Source: Amyelois transitella
Taxonomy: Eukaryota; Arthropoda; Insecta; Lepidoptera; Pyralidae
DNA length: 64,000 nt
Direction: 5' to 3'
Assembly (NCBI RefSeq): GCF_032362555.1
Contig: NC_083523.1
Coordinates: 7,973,501-8,037,500, forward strand
Below, in pieces: positions 43,956 through 55,163 of this stretch (within the stretch, counting starts at the first letter, position 1; each line of letters begins with the position of its first letter). The notes beneath the pieces were generated by a model. It had not been told where the DNA came from. It did no database searches and saw nothing but the letters and a program-made list of their open reading frames with translations. The translations under genes and the position numbers were made by a program.

Positions 43956-45837
43956 TGTTGGCATATTTGAGTCTGGTCACTTGAATAAATAGTTTTTCAT
44001 TTATTCATTCATTCGAAAGTTGATTTTTTATTAGCACGTAAGCAACGTACTTATGATGATTAATATGAATTGTAATGGAACCTCAAAGTTGTGGAATTAA
44101 TGAATTGATTATATGTAGTTGCCTAACGCTAGACGTACCTAGTATTTACTAAGTAAATTTAGCTAAAGCACCTAGTATTTACCAAGTTATTTGAAGAAAT
44201 AACGCGGTATATTTGATTCCTTATAATAAAGTATAAAAGTTCTAACATAACTTTAGGAATTATTTTTCTATGGAATATTGACTATATATGTATATTATGT
44301 AGCATGGATTTTTGTGCTTGACTGTACTTTCAACAAATTTATTGTTATTCGCGTTGCATTATACTATTTATGAATAATAAAGGTATTAATCGTCCGAGAT
44401 GAAATTAAGGTACCTACGTGACATGCGCCTTTAATACCTGTTTTATTTATAAAAAGTATTAAATTAATTTTTTTAAGTCCAAAATTAAAGGAAAACGAAA
44501 TACTTTTTTTGAATTGAATTGTTCTTAATTTTTTTATAGAAAAGGAAAGTTTTCTCTATTTTATCTTAAATAAACATATAAATTACGACTGATTTATGAA
44601 AGTATTTGAATTATAATTTATTTGCGTTTAATTTTTGACTATAAAGATAAGTCTGAAGCTATGTTTTTTTATAACCTAAAATTGTATTATTATTTCCAAT
44701 CATATCGTTTAATATAGTCATAATCATGAAGACATCATTATATTTTGTATGATATGGTCATAGTTTATTTTAATGCCTCGTAAATAAATTTGAAATTTAA
44801 TGAGAGTATTAATTGTTTTGTATGTTACGATTACATGCTTTGACTATATATTCTTTTTATAAACTTTACTGAAATAGTGTCAGAGATACGAAGATCATAA
44901 ACAAATTTTTATCCTGTGTAAATTGTGTTTTCAAAGACAATTTATGATTTATCAATTCGTTTGTAAAAATATAACTTCGTATAAGTATGAATTACAATTT
45001 TTGCTAAATGCCCCCCACCTATTATCATGAAATGTTGAGATTTTTATAAGCTCTAAGCCACTTTTCGCCTCCATTTGATAAGTGGGTTAATGGAATCAAT
45101 TAGATAAGAATCGATCACAGATAATGTTCAGTCATTTTAATCTATGGATTTAGATAATTTCATTCATAATGGTTTGGCAACTAACTACCTATCACGTTTA
45201 CCTAGTAATGCAAGTATTGTAAATATAATAATCCCTTCTGGGGAAAAGTCCGCTATTGCGTATTATTGTTATTTAACAAACATAACACTTTGATATGCTG
45301 TTACGAAAAAAATATTACAATGAAAGGAACGAAGTGACTTACAATTAGTTTTTTTTTTTGGAAACATATCACTCTGTTAAATGTATGTTTTTTTTGTAAT
45401 TTCCTTTCTTTTATTTATATATTTTCCACTCCAAGTTTACCTTCTGGTATTCTGGGACTACAGTGGCCTGAATCTATCGTCAAGTATTGATTCTACTGTA
45501 ATATATTAAAATTGGTTTAACCTTTAATAAATTATCAAGAAATTAAAAATTGTTATTTTCAATACAAGTATAAAAATTTTCCTGAAATATTATAATGAAT
45601 TGTGTACGAGTATAAACGATGGTTGTATTAATCTTGTTTTCTCTAATGAACCAAAGCATGTAACGGTGAAAAGTGGCATATTGATATAAGCATGTTATAG
45701 TCTAATAACGTAAGGCATAAAATGCCGCACTGTTTTATATAAAACAATGTTTATAAAATAAATAAATGATTATTTTCTAGTGATTTCTTGTTTTTATTTC
45801 ATTACTTAATAATCCGGTGGAGTCTGTTGTATTTATT

Positions 45838-45985
45838 GCTTAGCGACCCACCCCGGCTTCGCACGGGTAGCATTAATAGATATGAACCTTCCTCAGAATA
45901 TCCCCTTTCTATCTTTTCAAACAGGAACAAAATCCATCCACAAATTTGACAATGAAAAGAGGACTATATAATATGTAGAGCTATA
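45838..45985 (-). mobile_element. Helitron-like element (GACCCACCCCGG family)
   Basis: CTTAGCGACCCACCCCGGCTT and GAACCTTCCTCAGAATATC match 39675-39855; the terminal CTAG is mutated. Confidence 0.72.
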
Positions 45986-46023
45986 ATGATATAAATATTT
46001 GGTAAAGGATAAAATAAAACCCT

Positions 46024-46941
46024 TTAAACCAAGAAAATTGTAATTACGACAGACAAAACATTACTCCTTACACCAAAACCTCTGTTCCTTTCAATCCAGT
46101 CTTTGTACGTTGAAACTCGAGTGAACAACGTAGTCTTATCAAAATTCTTCCCGGCTACAACTCCGACCAATATCCCTCTCGGGGATTCCCTCCATTTTTC
46201 TAAAGTTCCTTTACATACCAAAGGTCCCCCCGAGTCACCTCTAGCGACGTCAGAATAAGCCGATCTCGTACACAGAAATTGATCCATATTCATTTCCCAA
46301 ATAGTTGAACATTCACGTCTCGATAATACAAATATTTTTGCTATTAGGAGCTGTGGTGACATACTGTTTCCCTTCCAATGGACCGTTTCCCCAAACCCAC
46401 TGGCCGTACACCACGACATATAATCTGTATTAGAATGAGCGTATGATATTGGAGCCACATTATCGTTATACTGAAATCTCGCATTAACGAACACAAGAGC
46501 TATATCGTAAATTGGGAAGTGATAATCTCTGTGCGAAACTATACTATCGATATGTCGCCACTGAGTTATCCCATCACTATCTGTTATCGTATCGTGATTC
46601 AGATCAGCTTTTAATACTCCTGCAACTGTTCTTAATTTCTCTCTGTTGCTCTCTAAATTATAGTTCTTGCTTTCAAAGCAATGAGCGGCAGTAAGGACTT
46701 TCGTCGGAGCTAATATCGTGCCACCGCAAAGGCTGTTCCATATAGCATCGTTTATATTCAACCTTTGGCCTTTTTGCTTTATAGAAACCATGTAAGGGAC
46801 TTGACCCAGACTTGCAGGTTCTCCGTTCACGACCACAGGTTTCATATAGTGTCTGGAATATTTCAAAGTGGTTATAACACGATTGTCGTATGCTGCAACG
46901 TGGTATGTTATAAGGATTTGCACTAAACATTTTAAAATCAT
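46024..46941 (-). CDS. trypsin-like serine protease (S1 family), intronless, atypical
   Basis: A single 305-codon frame. Residues 1-17 look like a signal peptide, so the protein should be secreted. The S1 domain starts at about residue 36 (VVVNGEPA in place of IVGG). The catalytic triad is visible: His87 in LTAAHC, Asp146 in YDIALV, Ser237 in RGDSGGP. Asp231, six before the serine, predicts trypsin-like cleavage after Lys/Arg. Cys72/88, 178/243 and 211/224 pair as in chymotrypsin folds. The usual Cys191-Cys220 pair is absent on both sides (DVARGDSGG; VVAGKNFDKT). No Arg/Lys sits right before the mature start (KP|V...), so ordinary tryptic activation is doubtful. The C-terminus ends in a short hydrophobic run (VLSVVITIFLV). 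It is head-to-head with a paralogue at 48185. The physiological substrate is unknown. Confidence 0.93.
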   Translation of the reverse strand: MILKCLVQILITYHVAAYDNRVITTLKYSRHYMKPVVVNGEPASLGQVPYMVSIKQKGQRLNINDAIWNSLCGGTILAPTKVLTAAHCFESKNYNLESNREKLRTVAGVLKADLNHDTITDSDGITQWRHIDSIVSHRDYHFPIYDIALVFVNARFQYNDNVAPISYAHSNTDYMSWCTASGFGETVHWKGNSMSPQLLIAKIFVLSRRECSTIWEMNMDQFLCTRSAYSDVARGDSGGPLVCKGTLEKWRESPRGILVGVVAGKNFDKTTLFTRVSTYKDWIERNRGFGVRSNVLSVVITIFLV

Positions 46942-48184
46942 ATATTTGCAGACGATTTTCGGCCGTTTCGTAACATAACAAGAATTAATAAATTAAAACC
47001 TATAAAATTAACATGATTGGGTGTTGCAAGTATGACAAATTTATACTGAATTCTTGACTGAATATTTGACAGAAGAAAATAGTGTTTTTTGTTTGTGAAA
47101 AGGCAAAAGTGTACATACTCTGCTTCATAGAACATAAGCATGAAATTAGCACAAAGCAAAGAATTGGAAACCCTCCCTTAAAATTCGCCTTTTTAGATTA
47201 CCTACATACGATTTCTTTTTCTTCTCGCCGCGTATGTTAGCGTTTATGGATGAAATGCATGTTGTTTTGTCTTTGTCTTCCGCATCATCTCTATAAGTAT
47301 TTCAGTGGTATTTATATATATGGCTTTTCTATTGGGAAAGCTTAAAAAAACAACACTGTTCTTACACAAAAAATCGGTCCAAGACCCACATGTTACAAAT
47401 CTGGTTTTCTTTTTCGTAATATGTTTTTACACCAACGTCACTTCGTGCATATCTAATTCCAGTTTATTATTGGCTTTAATTTTGAGCCCATCCACAATTA
47501 GGTCCAAATGAAATATCCATCTTGTTTCGGTTTAATAACGTCTAGCCTTTAATTATAAAGCGCTTCGGTTTGTCTTTATTTTCCGAGGCGCCCCATTTGT
47601 TTGGTAAGCCGCGCTTACAAAATAATGAGAGTGACAATAGACATCTCGCTAACTTTACTTATATTGGACACAAGACTTTGCCTGTTTCTGTTTTTGTTGG
47701 GAAATAGTCGGATAGTGCTCCTGAAAATATAAGTTAAATTTTAATGTACTTCTTCCTTCTAGCGTCAGTCTCGCTCGATAACATCCTCTCAGGAAAGAAG
47801 CCGGGGTGTAATCTTGGATGAGATAAGTCAGGTTTTTACTCGAAGCGACTTCTTTCTCCATTACCTTTGCAGGGAAACTTAACCTATTCATTACACTATG
47901 AATTTCTTTAAACTTTGTTAGTATAGGTCACAGATTAAAAATATTTATATGTCTGTTGTATAGGTACTATAATCTATTGTCGTCTATTACCATAAAGTAG
48001 GAATATTCAATGTATTTGTCTGTAACATTATATCCTTAGCTTCTTTGAAGGCTGACTCGAGATTGGATCAAAGAGCTGACGTTATGTGAATTTATCTCAT
48101 GAAATAAATAGGCATCTAAGGGACAGCTTATTATTCATTCGCCAAGTAATATGTTATCAAAATATTTCGGCCACTGTTAAATTC
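46942..48184. other. 1.2-kb spacer between the divergent protease genes
   Basis: It should hold both promoters, but I see no clear TATA/initiator pair for either. A minus Rep-D copy is at 47743-47888. No RNA gene is visible. Confidence 0.5.
47743..47888 (-). repeat. Rep-D copy
   Basis: TTCCTTCTAGCGTCAGTCTC, AACATCCTCTCAGGAAAGAAG and GGATGAGATAAGTCAGG. Confidence 0.72.
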
Positions 48185-49409
48185 ATGAATATATTAACCT
48201 TTTTCGTAATTTTATTCCAAAGCGCAGCGTCCATAAACGATACGCGCATAATAACCACTCTGAAATACTCAAACTTCCGCGTGAAGCCCACAGTGGTCAG
48301 TGGGACGGCAGTGAAGATCTATGAAGTTCCATACTTAGTTTCACTAAAAGAAATAAACAAGAGAATTGATAAAATAAACTATAAATGGTCTAATCTTTGC
48401 GGCGGAAGTATCATTGGTGATTCAAGGGTCCTCACAGCAGCGCATTGCTTCGAAGACAATAACTTTTACTACGCAAGGAAATTTGAAAAACTAGGAGTCG
48501 CCGCTGGATCCGTTTACACTAATCTGGTACATGACGGCACCCCTGTAATAAATATAAATAAATAAATAAATATATACGGGACAAATTACACAGATTGAGT
48601 TAGCCTCGAAGTAAGTTCGTGACTTGTGTTACGAGATACTAACTCAACGATACTATATTTTATAATAAATACTTATATAGATAAACATCCAAGACCCAGG
48701 ACAATCAGAAAAAGTTCTTTTCTCATCATGCCCTGGCCGGGATTCGAACCCGGGACCTCCGGTGTCACAGACAAGCGTACTACCGCTGCGCCACAGAGGC
48801 CGTCCCCACGGACGTGTAACCACGGACGCTGGACAATGGAGGAAATTAGAGCAGGTTCTCATACATCCCGAGTTCTTGTTTCCTTTGAACGACATAGCTG
48901 TGGTATACGTCACTTCTGATTGGTCGTTCAATGTCAACGTGCAACCGGTTTCTTTTTCAAAAGTGAATTTGGATTATCCGAGCGAGTGCTACATTGCTGG
49001 GTATGGAAGGAAAGGTCATGACAAGTCTAGTGTCACGACGGACGTGTTGCTCACAGCCGCAATTCGCCTTTTCACGAAGTTGCAATGCACCGTCGTTTGG
49101 CAAATGAACATGGACACTTATATATGTACCGATGCTAGTTTGGGCGATGTCAGCAGTGGCGATTCTGGGGGGCCTCTGATTTGTTATGGAACGAAAGAAG
49201 CTGGTGACGCTCCGCTATTGGTCGGCGTGGTCAGCGGTAAGAATTATGATAGAACTACTTTATTCACACGAGTCGCCGCGTTTAGATCTTGGTTGGAACC
49301 CAATGGTTGTCGTAAAACGGAAGTCTCATTATTCCTGTTTATTACATCCCTGCTTTTATATCTTGCGTTTCATTCACACCATGCAATTACTGCTTTGAAA
49401 TTAATTTAA
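48185..49409 (+). pseudogene. second trypsin-like serine protease, split by a SINE (broken or newly intron-bearing)
   Basis: The best start is ATG 48185: the next 16 residues form a signal peptide (NILTFFVILFQSAAS). The frame runs through VLTAAHCFE, then enters the SINE tail and stops (ININK stop) near 48564. After the SINE (48804) a second frame resumes at VTTDAGQWRKLEQ and continues through NDIAVV, VSSGDSGGPL and TRVAAFRSWLE to a stop at 49407-49409. The paralogue at 46024 aligns across the gap. Removing the SINE with one of the flanking GTAA copies restores frame, about 319 residues. The triad and the Asp before GDSGG are kept. Like its paralogue it lacks Cys191/Cys220 and has KPTVV at the activation site. 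It ends in a strongly hydrophobic tail. As written it is a pseudogene, unless the SINE is spliced out. Confidence 0.85.
48547..48804 (-). mobile_element. tRNA-derived (Metulj-like) SINE inserted in the protease coding region
   Basis: AATAAATAAATAAATATATA tail at left, full body, reversed B box at about 48737, and CCACAGAGGCCGTC head at 48791-48804. GTAA occurs on both sides. The remaining flank match is imperfect. Confidence 0.94.
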
Positions 49410-49659
49410 AATTTAATAGCGCTTCACAAAGGCCGGCTAGAGTTATTCTATGTAAAGTGGATGTCTTTGATCGCTTGATGTAAATTATGATAGAGTTCCT
49501 GTTATTAAATGCTAGATCTGGCCCGCGGCTTAGCCTGTTTAATTTATCTGCTGAGCCCTGCAGTCTAGGGACTAGGTCGTGACAAACAAACACAATTATT
49601 AGCAATCTGTTTCTAAGGTAGGTCAAATAATTATACAAAGTTTATGTAACATAGTATAT

Positions 49660-49872
49660 ACATAAACTCACGAGTCTTTCTCAGACTTCATCTTCCATTT
49701 GACACTATCCCTGCATACTTATTCTCATCCCCATTCATAGCTCTCCTCATAGAAGCTCGTCGGTTTTGGGTAATCTTGACTTGACCTTTTGCCAGAACGT
49801 CTCCGATGTGATCAAGGTACGTTCGTCTAGGTCTTCCCACTCCAACAATCCCATCCATAATATAACTAAGTC
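49660..49872 (-). mobile_element. RTE LINE 3' fragment, diverged
   Basis: Reversed [10 protein letters not shown]-coding block (ACGTTCGTCTAGGTCTTCCC) and the KVKITQNRR-like region. Confidence 0.78.
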
Positions 49873-50132
49873 CTTAATAATGTCTTAGAAAACTTAAATG
49901 AAGTGAAACGATTTTCCAAGTGGTTTCCGATATATTGGGACCACGCCACACATACACACATATAACCACGGCTTCACATGCATAGAACGTAAACTTGACA
50001 GTCCTCATTCAGTCATACAATAGCATCATTGAAAGAGATGGCGCGTCATTGATTAGTCACTTTTGTTTACTATTTATTATTTCTACGTGACTCTTTACAC
50101 GTAAAAATATATAAGTATATCAAATCTGCCGG

Positions 50133-50392
50133 GCCGTGTGGTTCCCGGCACAAATATAAAAAAGAATAGGACCACTCAACCTCTTTCCCATGGATGACGT
50201 AAAGGCGACTAAGGGATAGGCTTACAAACTTGGGATTCTTTTTTTAGGCGATGGGCTAGCAACCTGTCACTATTTGAATTTCAATTCTATCATTAAGCCG
50301 AACAGCTGAACGTGGCCATTTAGTCTTTTTAAGACTGCTGGCTCTGTCTGCCCCGCAAGGGATATAGACGTGACCATATGTATGTATGTTTA
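50133..50392 (+). repeat. Rep-A copy, full length
   Basis: GGCCGTGTGGTTCCCGGCAC to TATGTATGTATG. Confidence 0.9.
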
Positions 50393-50692
50393 ATGGGAAG
50401 CTGCAAATAATAATAAATAAAAGCTGGTATACACTATAAGAATGCAATTTTATGGAGTCAGAGGTTTGATACAAATAAAATGAAAATCATGAACCTTAAA
50501 ATATGACCGTAAACCGATTGTAATTTTCTTCTCCACTGCCCGCTTTGTTTTGTTGAATAAATCAATGGATGACTTACGTCGCTCCATGGCGGATATAATA
50601 TGGTGACATCACGTCCCAATGCCCGTACTTACATATAAATTAATCATGAATACTGAAGCGCTGTATATATGATTTATATATACAGATAAAAA

Positions 50693-50952
50693 TGCCGTGT
50701 GGTTCTCGGAACCAATAAGGAAAGAACAGGTTCACTCCATCTATTTCCCATGGATGTCGTTAAAGGCGACTAAGGGACATGCTTATAAACTTAGGATTCT
50801 TCTTTTAGGCGATGGGCTAGCAACAGCTCATTATTTGATTGGCAATAACATATGGCATACAGCTAAATATCACCGTTAAGTCTTTGCGAGACTGTTGGCC
50901 CTGTCTACCCCGCAAGGGTGAAGTATACACGTGACTATATGTGTGTATGTAA
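50693..50952 (+). repeat. Rep-A copy, full length, diverged
   Basis: GCCGTGTGGTTCTCGGAACC to CGTGACTATATGTGTG. Confidence 0.85.
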
Positions 50953-51067
50953 ATAATAAAGATATGACATGCTTTATATTTTGTTCATGATTGAGGAGTT
51001 AATACATGCGTTTCTCGACTCCGGAATGTTCAACTTATTAAGCTTATTCGTATTCAACAATCTAACG

Positions 51068-51298
51068 AGGCACCAATAAAATAAAACGACCACTCCATCT
51101 TTTTCCATGAATACCGTAAGAGGCAACTAAGGGACATGCTTATAAACTTGAGATTCTTCTTTTAGGCGATGGGCTAACAACCTGTCACTATTTGAATCTC
51201 AATTCTGTCATTAAGCCAAACAGCTGAAAGTTGTTTTTTCAAGACTGTTGGCTTTGTCTACCCCGCAAGGGATATAGACGTGATTATGTATGTATGTA
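51068..51298 (+). repeat. Rep-A copy, 5' end lost
   Basis: GGCACCAATAAAATAAAACG to GACGTGATTATGTATG. Confidence 0.86.
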
Positions 51299-51307
51299 CA
51301 TATTTTA

Positions 51308-51420
51308 TCTTGTATATAAAATTCTCGTGTCACAATGTTCGTTCCCGTACTCGTCCGAAACGGTTTGACCGATTCTCATGAAATTTTGTGACTATATTGA
51401 GTAGGTCTGAGAATCGGCCA
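51308..51420 (+). mobile_element. Helitron-like 5' fragment
   Basis: TCTTGTATATAAAATTCTCG and GGTTTGACCGATTCTCATGA resemble starts of another lepidopteran Helitron family. No 3' end was recognised. Confidence 0.45.
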
Positions 51421-51964
51421 ACATCTATTTTTCATACCCATAGTATGCAAAAAAACGTTAATAAACCTATACCTTAAGATAAAATAATAATAAATAATTA
51501 AGTTTTTTAACCAAGCAACATATTAGCGGATATTATGATACATTGAAATGCCTACAAGGTTTTATATTGGTTGTTAGCGCGACGCCAATCCTCTTACTGT
51601 ATTTTTAGTGTGAAAATTCCTATTTTTGATTCCTAAAGATCTAATAATATCCATGCAGGTATACAAAAATGTCGCATGATTTCGTCTGTGTATGTCTATA
51701 TCTGAGTCACATATATCCACGACATTTGATTCGCAAAACTTATTGAAATTTTTCATGCTCCATTTCATAACGGTTTTTTTTTCTTTAGTTACCTACTCAC
51801 TCGTAAGGGGTAGAAGGAATTTAATATGAAGCACTAGCTTTACTTATTTTTTCGATTTTTATCATAAAATTAAAATGCATAGGTATTACGCACTGGTAGC
51901 ATTTTGATTTGCTATGTACATATAAATTTAAATTAAAAAAAAAAACAAATTCATTATTATGGGA

Positions 51965-52140
51965 CATTTCTCAAAAATCACTTAATAATTATCATATTTT
52001 TTGGTTTCACAACATTAGTTGACGTGAAAAAAATTACTTAACTACGTTTACTGCCGCTTCCAAAGCATCAGTGAAGAAGAAGCGGCAAGAAACTGAACTG
52101 CAGCATTTTCTTCAACAACGTCACTTCTCAATGTCAGTCA
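51965..52140 (+). repeat. Rep-C LINE 3' UTR fragment
   Basis: CACTTAATAATTATCATATT, CAACATTAGTTGACG, CTGCCGCTTCCAAAGCATC and CTGCAGCATTTTCTTC. Confidence 0.82.
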
Positions 52141-52141
52141 G

Positions 52142-52273
52142 TCAGTTCAGTCTTTTCAAGACTGTTGGCTCTGTCTACCCCGCAAGGGATATAGACGTGA
52201 CCATATGTATGTATGTATGTAGATGGTTTATTAAAAACCTATTTTTTTAATAAACCATCTACATACATACATA
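52142..52273 (+). repeat. Rep-A 3' fragment followed by a fold-back of its tail
   Basis: CAGTCTTTTCAAGACTGTTG to (ATGT)n. TAGATGGTTTATTAAAAA then recurs in reverse with the (CATA)n tail to 52273, giving arms of about 30 bp. Confidence 0.9.
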
Positions 52274-52540
52274 AACCCGACAAAATCCTATCACTTAAAA
52301 CCGCATAAAATTAATTACATCTAATCATAAAAGTTGCCTGACGCAGTCTTCGCTTCCATTCTTACATTTATATGCATAACCTCGGTACTTGTATTAAACT
52401 TGTTCAAATTAATATGCATAATGTCATAGTTGTTACTGTGTTGCTACACTGATAATTAGTCGACTACAAATTACACTTTGTTTGTTAACTAAATATTAAG
52501 TAAACAATGTGCTGTTTAGTTATGTAAATGCAACCAATAT

Positions 52541-52660
52541 GGATTAGGTTCCCCTGTGGAGGTCAGACGGCAGTCGCTTCGTGTAAAAACCTGATCCAGA
52601 ATGCAGCACCCCAGGCTCTTCTCCAGAAAGGTGAGGATTCAAACCCTCAGGAGGATGTTT
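52541..52660 (+). repeat. Rep-D copy, truncated
   Basis: GATTAGGTTCCCCTGTGGAG, CAGTCGCTTCGTGTAAAAAC and CAGAAAGGTGAGGAT. Confidence 0.75.
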
Positions 52661-52861
52661 AATGAGTGACACAGTTTGAAAACAAATAAATCGGAAATTG
52701 CATCAAAATTATCGGACTAAATTAAAATGAAAATTTTAAATTAATAAAGGTATTTTTAAATGTGTAATAATTTAAACTAATTAAAAAAAACTATTGTTTT
52801 CATATTTTAATATGTATCATTAAAAGGAGATTCAAACAAAAAACTTTATTCTTATTCTTGT

Positions 52862-52960
52862 GTTTAACCCTTACGGGGTAGATAGAGCCAATAGTAACAG
52901 CATCTTTAAAGCTGAATGGCAAAATGATAAAATTGAGATTCAAAGCTTTTAGGCTAAAGA
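52862..52960 (-). repeat. Rep-A fragment, badly worn
   Basis: AACCCTTACGGGGTAGATAG and GAGCCAATAG then GATAAAATTGAGATTCAAAG. Confidence 0.65.
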
Positions 52961-52999
52961 AATAACAACAAGTAATTTTATTTTAATGTATATTTTTAA

Positions 53000-53208
53000 T
53001 GACACAGACTGAGTAAGCCTCGAGTAAGAACAAATCTTGTGTTACGAGATACTAACTCCACGATACAATTTTTATAATAAATATTTATATAGATTCAAGT
53101 CTCAGTCCAATTAGAAAAAGTTCGTTACTCATCATGCCCTGGCCGAGATTCGAACCCGGGACCACCTGTGTCACAGACAAGCGCACTACCGCTGCGCCCA
53201 GAGGCCGT
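53000..53208 (-). mobile_element. tRNA-derived (Metulj-like) SINE, tail worn
   Basis: Body and reversed B box GGGATTCGAA-like (GAGATTCGAACCCGG), head GAGGCCGTC at 53208. Confidence 0.88.
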
Positions 53209-53517
53209 CAAAACCGGTATATATTTCGTTCCTAACAAGAGAAATTGAATAAAGTTTTTACTGCATCACAAATTTGTTGAACTTAACTGCACAAGTAATT
53301 ATTTTTTTTCCTTAAATGCTTTAGAGTTTAGTGTGAAAGGTAAAATATTGTAGGTAATATATTTTTGGCGGAACACTGTATTTAATTACAGATACTTCGC
53401 GTTTAAATTGCAGTAAGTAACCATTATTATGAACTTGGAGGAATGTTTCTCTAGGTTACAAAAACTAAATAACTGACTACTTATAAAAATTACCAGTTTA
53501 TAAGGACGATATTGAAA

Positions 53518-53782
53518 ACCGTGCTGTGTGGTTCCCGGCACCAAAAGAAAGAAAAAGAATAGGACTGCTCCATCTCTTTTCCATGGTTGTTGTAAAAAGC
53601 AACTAAGGGATAGGCTTATAAAATTGGGTTTCTTTGATTAGGCGATGGGCTGTCAATATATAAACCAATATGAATCTCAATTCTATCATTAAGCCAAACA
53701 GCTGAACGTGGCGTATCAATCTTTTCGAGACTGTTAACTCTGTCTACCCCGCAAGGGGTATAGACGACTGTATGTATGTAAA
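53518..53782 (+). repeat. Rep-A copy, diverged
   Basis: ACCGTGCTGTGTGGTTCCCG to ATAGACGACTGTATGTATG. Confidence 0.87.
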
Positions 53783-54054
53783 AACTATACTCTCCGTGGA
53801 AATTGCGCGGGCGATGTTGCGCGTTAAAGCTAATTGATAATTATCTGGTTCAGATAACGCACCGAATAAACTTATAAATGACAAAGGAGTAATCGCGTCC
53901 TGGCTCAACGAAAAACGCTGTGAAAAATTGCCCTTTATTACGATACGACCATATTGTTGTGCAGCAGACTGTACATTGTTGCTGCTTATTAATGTGCCAG
54001 TGTTGGCTGGCGAAAAACTATTTTCTTATATTTGTTTGTTTGTAATATCTTTGA

Positions 54055-54300
54055 CGGCCTCTGTGGTGCGGCGGTAGTACGCTTGTCTGTGACACCGGAG
54101 GTCCCGAGTTCGAATCCCGGTCAGGGCATGATGAGGAAAGAACTTTTTCTGATTGGCCTGGGTCTTGGATGTTTATCAATATAAGTATTTATTATAAAAT
54201 ATAGTATCGTTGAGTTAGTATCTCGTAACACAAGTCTCGAACATACTTCGAGGCTAACTCAATCTGTGTAATTTGTCCCGTATATATTTATTTATTATTA
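54055..54300 (+). mobile_element. tRNA-derived (Metulj-like) SINE, full length
   Basis: GACGGCCTCTGTGGTGCGGC to TATATATTTATTTATTATTA. TATCTTT occurs just left of the head and just right of the tail, a likely 7-bp target duplication. Confidence 0.92.
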
Positions 54301-54420
54301 TTTATCTTTATTGCATAGAAATTTACACAGTAACTAGAAAATAGTACATAGTTATAAAAGAGACAAATCACTTGCAATGGTGGACTCGTGCCATGAAGGG
54401 ATCTCTGGAAGTAAAAAGCG
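54298..54420 (-). repeat. LINE 3'-end fragment (CTTTATTGCA family)
   Basis: TTTATCTTTATTGCATAGAA, CACTTGCAATGGTGGACTCG and GATCTCTGGAAG resemble the 59652 copy. Confidence 0.5.
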
Positions 54421-54782
54421 GCAAGTCACTGTGTTTTTAGTAACAATGTAATAGTATACTAACGGAAATATAAATAATAGACAGATACCTACTCACTAAA
54501 TAAATATATAATTGAGAGTTGTGGTCGATTTAATAATTTATAGATATATATATATATCCTATGTATACGCAGACAAGCTTTCGCCCACGAATGATTAAAT
54601 CGACCACAACTACTATTTTTTTGTGATTCTTTCAAAATGATCCTTGACCCAAAAACGGGCGAAACCTTAGAATGTGAATTATATTGATGCATGCTGGGTT
54701 TTATCCAAGTTTTATTGAAACTATTGTCTCGAGACTAAACGACGTTTTGTACAGCATGCGTGACACGCTTTATGTAAGATGA

Positions 54783-54826
54783 CATACATACATATGTCTC
54801 TATCCCTTGCAGGGGTAGACAGAGCC
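54783..54826 (-). repeat. Rep-A 3' fragment, left half split by the LINE
   Basis: CATACATACATATGTCTCTA to AGACAGAGCC. It continues at 59239-59266 (GAAAAGACATAGGCCACG) after the LINE. Confidence 0.85.
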
Positions 54827-55163
54827 ATATCTTCGTCGTTCGCACTTAGTTCAGAGCAGACGTGTACATAGTTAAATTTAAGAATATATTTTCTTTGCTC
54901 CTTAATTTCAATTCTTAACACACTCACAATTATAGTTATTCTCGCGGAAGTGCGTTAAGTGACTTAGGCTATTTCTTTACCGTGAAGTGATTACCGCTAA
55001 CTGTGAGAGAGGGGCGCACATCTCCACGCAAGAAAAAGAAGGTGACATTTTTTATCCCTATCGATGCACACACTGACAATCCATCGTGAGGTAGGAAAAA
55101 ATAAATCACTACTAGTATAGTCGAAGATCACACGCATACTTTTGCATTGAAAAATTATAGACC

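Larger units (their letters stand above)
42461..46020. other. AT-rich intergenic DNA between cortactin and the proteases
   Basis: I see no coding region. AATAAA near 42948 could end cortactin transcripts. A GC-richer 180-bp patch is at 43315-43490 (ATCGCGCGAAAAAC, CTTATAAAAAGCG). An (AT)n tract is at 43795-43836, a Rep-A fragment at 43877-43955 and a Helitron end at 45838-45985. Confidence 0.45.

Noticed and set aside
47305-47511. 68-codon frame between the protease genes
   Set aside because: Short, no motif and low-complexity hydrophobic composition. Not supportable.
48522-48820. Simple intron in the second protease using GT at about 48522 and AG in the SINE
   Set aside because: The paralogue is intronless and no candidate donor/acceptor pair restores the aligned residues exactly. 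Kept as a possibility only.
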